From Diphasiastrum complanatum (taxonomy: Eukaryota; Streptophyta; Lycopodiopsida; Lycopodiales; Lycopodiaceae), in contig CM055102.1 of assembly GCA_029204225.1 (NCBI GenBank), positions 29,006,969 to 29,070,968 of the forward strand: a DNA stretch of 64,000 nt. Direction: 5' to 3'. Every line of letters starts with the position of its first letter. Within the stretch, counting starts at the first letter, position 1. This document shows, piece by piece, positions 12,001 to 21,000 of the stretch. The notes under the pieces are model-generated. The model was given only the letters and a program-made list of their open reading frames with translations. It was not told the origin of the DNA and searched no databases. Position numbers and translations under genes: made by a program.

Positions 12001-15000
12001 GTGGTGTTGGCTGTTTCGTCCTTCTTGCTCAAGGCCTCTTCCAAGCAGATGATTCGGGCCGTCAAAATTTGCTTCTCGGTTGCCATAGCTTGTATTGTGG
12101 TCTTCATTTGGCCCATTTCAATCCTTAGATAGCTAGATTCCAGTGTAGAGTTGGCTGGTTCTCTCTGCTTGCTCATTGCCTCCTCCAACGAGGTGGTCCG
12201 GGCTCTCATAGCCTCCTTTTCGATGGACATAGCTTGAATGGTAGCCTGCATTTGTCCCATTTCTTTCCGTAGGTAGCTTGACTCCTGTGTAAACTGTTCA
12301 ATGTAGGATCGTAAGGCATCTACCTCTGCTTTCAGGTATCCCTCAAATGCCCTTCTTCAGAGCATTCGAGGAGGACCTTACTGCAAGGATAGAATTGGCA
12401 GCTGACTGTATTTGTGACGGAGCAATGCCGTCAACAACATAACTAAATCAAAATTAACTAAGAAGAGGATAATGTCCAGGATTATATGGTACGTAGACCA
12501 TTTACAGACTCAACTGGCATCTCTTCAGTGCTCTAACTCTCTCACTAACTCTGAACAGTCTCAAATATAGCAGCAGGTTTAATATCTACGAAACAAACTG
12601 TAGATCAACCGCTTTCCATTCGTTAGAGCCTCCTATTTTGCTTTCTTCCGTTCTTGAACCTGAATGAAAGTAAGGTCTTCATCCAGGTATATCGTGGTGC
12701 CCCGCAGTGTAGATCTCTTCCCTAGCGCTGCATGATGACCAGGGGCATATGCAAAGCGTATAACAAGAGTACCTGGATCTCTCTTAGGCCGCCATGCAAT
12801 ATCCATATCTTTGTGGTGGTGTTGAAGACTCTCTTCAAGAAACTTTTTAGCTTCACCAATAGCATCATGGGAGTTCGTAATGCCTCTGACTCGGACATTA
12901 AGAGCCTTTTGCTCTCGCAAACGGCTCTCGGTGCACGTAGCTGAGATAAAAGAAGGTGGAGGTGGTAGAACAATAGTATTGGGACCTTTAAGCACATCTG
13001 CCCAGGATCGGACAGCGGTATGATGCTGTTCCACTTGACTTTCAAGCTGTTGGATCTTAGCTGAAGTAGTTGAATGAGAGGAAGCGTCGATTTTGACAGC
13101 TGCAACTTCTTTCTTGAGATCATCGATAGACGAATCTAGTTTTTGAACGTGAGATTGAACAGCTTGGATCATAGCTTGCTTCAAGAGAAAGAAGCTTTTT
13201 TCGATGGTCGTTGAGATATTCATAGGAACGTAACTGATCTGCACGAATGACGGAGATCATAAAGGCTGGAGGTAGAAGTGATTCCTCTGCTGGGGTATTC
13301 GGGGTCAAAGGATCGGCTATGATGGATTCACTACTAGCAAGAATAGGATCTGACGGAGATATAGGGATTGCAACTGGAATAGAAGGTGAAGGTGAAGGTG
13401 AAGGTGGGTCTGAAATGGATGAAGAAGACGATGAGGCAGATGAAGAAGATGATGATGAAGCAGTGTTGGAGGGAAGGGCAAAAGCCCCTTTACGGCGAGG
13501 CATCTCAGCGATGCACTGAGGGAAACAGTGTGATTCAACGCTCAGAGAGTCTGGAGCAGCCTCAGGACAGCGAAGTCGTGTAGGAGGGTGATGGAGCAGG
13601 TAGCCAGGAGGGCGATGGAGCAAGTAGCCAGGAGGGCGATGGAGCAGCCTTAGCGATGGAGCAGATAGCCAGGATCAGCGATGCATTGAGGGAAACAATG
13701 TGATTTAGCGCTCAGAGAGTATGGAGCAGCCTCAGGACAGCGAGGGTCATGTCTCGAAATAGGCAATGATATCGCCCTCTGATCTCATAGTATACTGGGC
13801 ATCTAAAGATAAAGTGCTCCTCAGACTCCATCTCACCTAGAGAGCATAACCGGCAAATCTGCTCCTCTCTAGGAATACCATGGAACCTCCTCGTCTCAAT
13901 AGCTAGCTGATGAGAAGACACCCCGAGCTGTCCCAGTGTGAATCTGAGGCAATGTGATAGTCTCGACTCCAAGTAGCGTGGCATGACCAGGGTCCCAAAT
14001 GCATCCAGCTCCAAGAAATGTGTCTGGTAGAAAGTTCGCTTAACAAGTAGGAGGTGGGATGCTTGAGAGAACCATGATAATCTGTAGCCCTGACCATGAA
14101 GACGCTGTGAGGAGGATAGTGCAATCTGTATGTATCGTCTGTCTGTCTCTGGTAACGCCTGTATCCTGTGTATAGGTGATGTGCTGAAGAGCTGCCTCGA
14201 TCTGGATAGGTAGAATTGCAAACTCGGCCAAAAGAATCTCATGTGGAACCGAAGGATCAACACGGATCAACCGAGCTAGCATAGTGGTCTGTTGTCGTGA
14301 GAGACTGGCCCAGTGTGAAGAGGGAAGACCTGCACACCATGCCTTTGCCGCATATAGAGCCGTGGGGGTGACAATGGTATCAAAGAGGCGACACTTACTG
14401 CGAGCATCCTGGATGGACTTCCGGAAACAAAATCTCTTTAGCTGAACAAGGGAGGCATGTCCCTTCCCCGGTCGAGTGGTAGCGGCCTGTCTCATGCCAA
14501 AAGTAGGACCTGAGAAAAGGATCCCCAGGTATGTGTAGGAAGGGACCACCTCTAGAATCTGTTCACCCAAAGTAAGCTCCTGTCGCTGCATGAATGCTTG
14601 AGAAGTGTTGAAGACCATTCCATGCGGTATCTAACCCATCTGTCCTGTACCCGAGAGTGGTGTCAAGAAAGCGTTTGGCTTCAGCCAAGGCATCCTGTGT
14701 ATCCGGGATCCCACGAACTCTAATGTTGTTCGCTTTTTGGTCTCATGATTTGTCTTCTGAGATGGTGGCTGAGATAACCGAAGAGATGAGAGCGCTTGGT
14801 TTGGTGGCTTTTTTCAAACTGATGCCCAAGAAAGGGTCTCTTCTTGCTGCTTTTCAATGTTTGTCTCTAGTTCCCGTATCATATTGGTGGTAGATGCCGA
14901 AGCCGCAGCCTGTTTGGTCCCGATGGATTGTTCGAGTGATGCAACTTTGGACTGCAGCATGTTTTTCTTGTGAATCAAGGACGTAACCGTTCCTTTCAAC

Positions 15001-18000
15001 TGCGAGATTTCTTGCCGCAAAGTCTGGAAATCGGCCCTGATTTGATCAATCTGCCAAGAAGGGAACAATTCAGCTGATTTGGAGGGCGTATACAGGATGC
15101 TAGTTGTAGTTTGTCAGCTAGTGATGGTTGGAGTAGGAAGAATGGGATCCAAAACTGCAGGTAGGGTTGAGGTGATGCCAACAATGATGCCAGCATCGAG
15201 GTCAATGAGGGGGAGGGAGATGCAATCAACAGGGGGGGCGGATGTAGGGGAGGTGGCAGCAGGGGGCGGATAAGAAACATCGAGGGAGGGTGGTGTAGGG
15301 GAGGTGACAGCAGGGGGCGGCACAGCTGCAGCAGGGAGAGCGGGGGTGGGGGAGATGACAGCAGGGGGGGCGCATCTGCAGCGGGGGCGGGGGGGGGGGG
15401 GGGGTTGTGGATGTAGGGGAGGCGGCAGCAGGGGGCGGAGCAGCTGCAGCTATGGAGGTGGAGGTAGGGGAGGTGGCAGCAGGGGGCCGAGCAGCTGCAG
15501 CGGTGGAGGTAGGGGAGGCAGTAGAAGGGGGCAGAGCAGCTGCAGCGATACCTATTTTCCACATGAGCATACTTTAGAGGAGCAGTCCCTCTTTCTTGTC
15601 CAGACCATCCACATAGCAGCTTCCATTGGCTTTCCATCCCCACGGCCCAAGCACCAGAGACTTAATAGATCTCATAATCCTTGGTATGACCAGGAGTGCA
15701 TCCACCTCCATCAGCACCTCCAGAAAAAAGAAAATTGCATACGAGATTGGCCAAGGTAAGAAAATGATGGATCTCCTCTTCAGTTCTTCCTTCCACGATC
15801 ACCTCCACCACGGATTACAGACCTTAGCACTTGGGTCACATATGCCACATCACTGTACACCATCCCAGATACCCCTCCTCTTCCCACCTCTTGTGTCACA
15901 GATACTTCTGCCATATTTACTAACGACCTTATAGAGAAGGCCATCACACAACTCTATTCCCATAAAGCCAAAGACATTGATGAGCTAGAAGCTGAACTTC
16001 TAAAGTATGCTCATGACATCCTCTCACCCTTCCTCTCCATTCTTTTCAACCGAAAAAGAGAGGAAAGAGTGATCAAAGAGTGTAAATTGTAGAGGCAAAA
16101 ATGTCCAAGAAATAAAAACTATCCCATCTTCCATTTATTTTTGTTTTGCGTAAGTTTCTTTTATGATTTAACTAAGACATGATCTCAAATTTGAATATTA
16201 GGTAAGTTTGATTACTCAAAAGAATTGAGTGTAGAGTCTGCATACAACAACACAATTCACTCATCTACTGGCAAAGCACCTTTTGAAATAATCTATGGAA
16301 AACCTATTTTCCTCAGATGAATTTGTGCAGGATTATAAAGATACCTTTACAAAGGTTCAACAATCCATTACTAAGGCACAACAAAAGCAACAAAAGAACG
16401 CAAATTTGCGTCGGAGGGCAATCAATTATGAGGAAGGAGGCTTAGTCCTCCTAAAGTTCGAAAAGAAAAGGCTCAGGAAAAAGAAGGGCAATATGAAGTT
16501 GTACTCAAAGCTAGCCCAGAGATACTATGGACCTTTCAAAGTCAAGAAAGTAATCAATGAAGTCGCATGTGAACTAGAACTACCTCCTACTTGGAAAATC
16601 CATAATAAGTTCCATGTGAGTCTACTAAAGACAACCTATGGTCCCGTACCTAACGGAGCCACGGATTCCGAACCATCAAAAGTTCAAGGAACCGAAGAGA
16701 TTCTTCAACTTGAGCCGATCTTAATGCACAAGACCAAAGCCAGAAGAAAGGGATTAACATCAACACTATACCTCCTCAAGTTTAAGAACTATCCAACCAC
16801 GGATGCAAGATGCATGGAAGAAGAATTCTTCAAAGAGTACCCAGAAATTCTAGATTCTTATTTAAGAAATGTTCGTTGGAAACAACGCTTTATGCGTTGG
16901 AGGGGTGTAGATTGTAGAGGCAAAAATGCCCAAGAAATAAAGACTATTACGTCTTCCATTCAATTTTGTTTTGCATTAAAAAAATTTATGATTTAACTAA
17001 GATATGATCTCAAATTTGAATATTAGGTAAGTGTGATTACTCGAAAGAAGCGAGTGCATGTACAGGTTCTATTCGTGGAATCTAAAGATCTAAGAACTTA
17101 GAAAATTAAATGATGAACCATTTCTAAATGGTGAGATTTCACATCTAAACTTTCTTTAAGGGTATGTGCAGGTATGTGAAGAAATACATGAGGAACAAGA
17201 AAAAGAATTTGAAATCTTATTAAAGCTTATGAATGGTACCTTAAGAAGCTTTTCCAAGTCTATAATGAAGGCTTTTCCATAAGTCTACAATTAAGGTTCA
17301 GAAGAGTCTATAAGAACTAGGGAAAGCATATGGGGAAGGTGGCAGCGTGCATAAATCAAGTCCAGATGAAGTTGGTTACATTCGTGGTCATACCAGGGGT
17401 TATGTGGTCGATTATGGCGCAAGTGCGCAGGCCCTGGAGATGGAAAAGCAAGGGATACAGAAGTATGCAAGGTCTGGACAAGAAAAAGAGACTGGTCCGT
17501 CAAAGTATCAGCATAGGGGAAATTAGTCAGGAGGTCAAATAAGGCTTCCCTGTACATAAGGGTGTTTGGAGGATTATAGCGAGATACGGTCTTGTCGCCA
17601 GGAGTTAGTGTACTAGTACATGGGGTGTGAAGAAGGCCAATAGAGATTGAGAGAGGTATGAGTGGTCAGACAGGGTGGTACGGTGAACCAGGAAAGAAGA
17701 AATGTAGTGGAGAAGAGACGACAATCCCATGAAATAGTCAACAACACTACTCCCTCCGTTGTGTGGAAAACAAGTAAAGTCACCTGAATCAGGCCACTAC
17801 AGTAAGCCATTATAAATGGCCAATCCATGAGCCTCGCCCAACTGAAGCATCTGCTCTCCATATGCAGTAACTGGACCCTCTGCATCTGCTGATCGTCGCT
17901 GGAGGCCAAGATCATCCCAGTCTAAAGCATGTATCCGTTGTGGATCATCCTATGCTCTACGGAACTTTGTCTGCTTGGATCCAGTTCTGGCATCAAAGTG

Positions 18001-21000
18001 GCCAGCTAAAAGAACATTTCCCCGCTCCTCGTATCCGATGATGTCTTAAGAGATATCCATGTAAGGTGACTCCTCATCTGATGTGAAAACTGATGTGTCC
18101 GGTGGAAAGTAACAAATGGCCAAAAAGAGGTCACGGTTGTCGCGGACTAAGCAGCCAGCTGGATCAAGAGATAAAAAGTGTGTATGATAAAAATCACTCT
18201 TGGTCCCCAATGGACCCTGCCAGGTGATATGAAGATATGATCTGTAGAGGAGACCTCTGATGTACTGATGAGTGCCCGCAGGTAGGTCAGTGATCTGGAT
18301 ACCCAATGTGGAGAGGAGACGACAAGCCTGAGAATACCATGAGAAAAGGTGTCCCTCTGAGTGTAGGCGTCGGGATGAGGATAGGGCCGCAACAGCATAG
18401 TGTGTACCCTCGTCCTGAAGATCATCTAGCCTTTGTATAAAAGTCACAATAATGGGGGGGACCGCGAACTCCGCCAATATAATCTGGTGTGGTACTGAGG
18501 GCTTAGCCCGTATCATACCGGAGAGCAAACAAATCTGGAGCCGAGAGATATATGTCCAATTAGTAACTGTCAGGCCAGTACTCTATATCTCGGAAGCATA
18601 CATAGCTGAGGGCACAACCATAGTGTCAAAGAGTCGGCACTTACTGGTCGCATCTCTGATGTGAAGTAAAGCAAAGTCTCTCCAAATCTACCAGCGAGGC
18701 ATAGCCCTTCCGTACCCGAGAAATAGCTGCATGTCTCATGCTGAACATGGGCCCCGAGAATAGTACCCCTAGATATGTATATGAATCAACAACCTCCAAT
18801 GGATGACCATTCCATAGAAGCTCTTGCCGCATCATGAAAGACTTAGAGGTGTTGAACACCATGACCTTAGTCTTGGCCACATTCACTGACAAACCCCACC
18901 GTGTGCAGAAAGAAAGAAGAGCGTCTAAGTGCCGTTGCAAACCCTCTCTCGTCCGTGAAAGCAAAACCACATCATCAGCATACAGGAGGATAGCAATAAT
19001 GAGGTCGCCCAATGTACATCCCTCCCCTCCATCTCTTTGTATAACATGCTCCAGCTTGTCAATGTAAAGACCAAAAAGTGTAGGAGAGAGTGGACATCCT
19101 TGTTTAACCCCAATAGTACTAACCACCTCCAGGGAAATAACTCCTGATAGTCAGACCCTGCCAACCACACGCCTGTACAATGCTACTACTGCCTGTATAG
19201 TATCCTCCTGAAAGCCCCGATCGTGAAGTCTCTGTATCAATAGATGCCTAGGCACAGAATCAAAGGCCTTGCGAAAATCCACAAAGCAACAGTATACATG
19301 TTCCCTCTTGGCTTAGCCTCATCAATAATGGACCTCGAAGTAGTATATCCCGGTCTAAAACCAACCGTGTCCAATGGCATAAAGTGATCTGGCATCCATC
19401 TCTGTACTAATCTCCGACTGTAGGATAGAACCATAGACTTTGGCGAAGAGGTGGCTGATTATAATGGTGCGGTAGTTGTCAACTTTCATGGGGTCCCCGC
19501 CTTTATGGATAGGGTGAATGAGGTTTGTGGACCATGGAGATGGAAAATCAGAGGTGACACATATTGCCTGATGTCTTAATAACTCCCATATCATCACAAT
19601 CAAGGACCTGTATGTGTAACTGATTGACAACATCATGGAACTCAACTTCTTGTGATGCAGTCCCTATGTTAAAACTATTGATGGGAAGAAAGGGCCCTTG
19701 CTCCACATGTCTGACAGAATCTATGGAGAGATCAGCATAAGGAGAGCTAGTACCCTTAAAGGAAGAAGATTTTGAAGGAAAGTAACATGCTGTGACAAAT
19801 AGATCCCTATCAAATCCAAGGCTCTGTCCTGAAATGTGAACCCGTATTTATGTATTCATCATGCTTAATGAACTCAATGATTGGATGCAGTGACTCCTTG
19901 TATAAAAATGCGACCCTCTAGAACCTTTGTCGCTTGCGGATCTCATCTTTGTGCTTCATATCAAATCCCATTTGTAGCCTGAGACAATAGCTAATCCTCT
20001 CATGGCTCTCACATGTCTCCGTAAATAATAACAGGTGTCTCCTTGTAATAAAGTCGATCAGGTCTCCAACAGTGAACCCCAATCTTGAAATGGTGTGGAA
20101 GAGGTCCTGGATGCTCCCGTCCCCATGGACTCCAGCCCTAACCCGTCACTTGCCCATCTCTATAAATGGCTATCCTACTTGACTCTTTGGCTTCCTGGGA
20201 TGACTTCCTCTGTTTCTCTCCTTGTATGTATACGAGGTCGTTATCAAGGAACACACGTGTGCGTTTTAACATGGATTTTAGGCGTAGTATACCTCTTCTT
20301 TCTTTCAAAGTGGAAGAACAAATAATGAGGGTGGCATTGTCTTTTTTAGTTCTCCAAGCTCGCGCTACTCCTTTGCTATGACAGCTAAGTGTAGTATCCA
20401 AAAACTTGTGAGCCTCTTGAAGGGCAACTTGTGTATCGGGAATGTCTCACATTATTTTTCTTTTGCTCGGTAAACTTCCCTTCGGATAGAGTGGCTGCAA
20501 TAAATTTCGGCATGTGAGGGCAGTTCTTTTTGCCTTTTTTTCTTGAATAATGAAGCCCACATTTACCTTCCTTGTGATGCACCCACTCTTGCTCTAATAC
20601 TTGAATCTTTGTCGCCGTCTGGAGTCGCATGTGCCCTTCATGTCGCTGGAATTCGGCTTTGAGAGTTTCCATCTCTATCCACGTTCTGCCATTATCATCC
20701 TTTTTCAATCCATAGGCCAAGAAGTTTCCAAGGGGGTGTCGACAGTTGAGGATATAGCAGTAGAATGAGAGGGAGTGAAAGGCAGCTGAATGTAGACTGT
20801 TACAGTTCATAGTCGAATATGTAGTGAGGATGGATAAGCCTACTTGCTCTAGAAATGCAGCCTCCCTATGCTGAGGAAGCCTTAAGACATTAGTGGTGTA
20901 TGTCTGTTTGTGAATAATATTTTCTGTTTGTTTTGTTTGTTTGTTAATGGTTACATATCTGGAGTCTGAACCACCTTTAGTGTTACACGTCCCACCTTTG

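Larger units (their letters stand above)
12441..13745 (-). mobile_element. L1-like LINE: 5' UTR and complete ORF1
   Basis: A second ORF1 copy in the same orientation. The 5' UTR (13745-13510) contains internal repeats, annotated separately. ORF1 starts [12 protein letters not shown] near 13505 with a Ser/Pro-rich N-terminus. It shifts frame once near 13245, then continues as a coiled coil ([24 protein letters not shown]) and the RNA-binding part ([26 protein letters not shown]). It ends in VQERKKAK and a stop at 12633. About 190 bp of spacer leads to the next LINE piece. Apart from the single frameshift this is the best-preserved ORF1 in the window. Confidence 0.8.
13746..15553 (-). mobile_element. 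L1-like LINE with ORF1 joined to the ORF2 end
   Basis: A minus-strand copy with a large internal gap. ORF1 runs from the Ala/Pro-rich N-terminus (about 15550-15095) through a coiled coil (15068-14814; [30 protein letters not shown]) to the RVRGI-type part, ending in a GLDTAW-like stretch. At about 14625 it passes straight into late ORF2 at MVFNTSQAF, then [11 protein letters not shown], the thumb region, [10 protein letters not shown], and the Cys-His cluster [19 protein letters not shown]. Endonuclease and most of the reverse transcriptase are missing. The 3' side stops at 13745, where the next LINE's 5' UTR begins. Confidence 0.75.
16081..17060 (+). mobile_element. Chromovirus fossil: integrase end, chromodomain and LTR start
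   Basis: Plus-strand Ty3 sequence. The integrase end (about 16230-16620) has [26 protein letters not shown] and [11 protein letters not shown] chromodomain-like part follows (about 16690-16860; [36 protein letters not shown]). This is followed by a purine-rich GTTGGAGGGG and an LTR-like start, TGTAGATTG, at 16906. A related LTR-like copy precedes the integrase at 16081-16226. A chromodomain after integrase marks a chromovirus. It is probably the other end of the element at 6766-9535, separated by LINE insertions. The whole is broken by several breaks. Confidence 0.8.

Noticed and set aside
11668-12132. Plus-strand 154-residue protein
   Set aside because: It is the antisense shadow of the LINE ORF1 coiled coil on the minus strand.
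15079-15759. Gly/Arg-rich proteins on the plus strand
   Set aside because: They are shadows of the G-rich repeat that codes the LINE ORF1 N-terminus on the minus strand.
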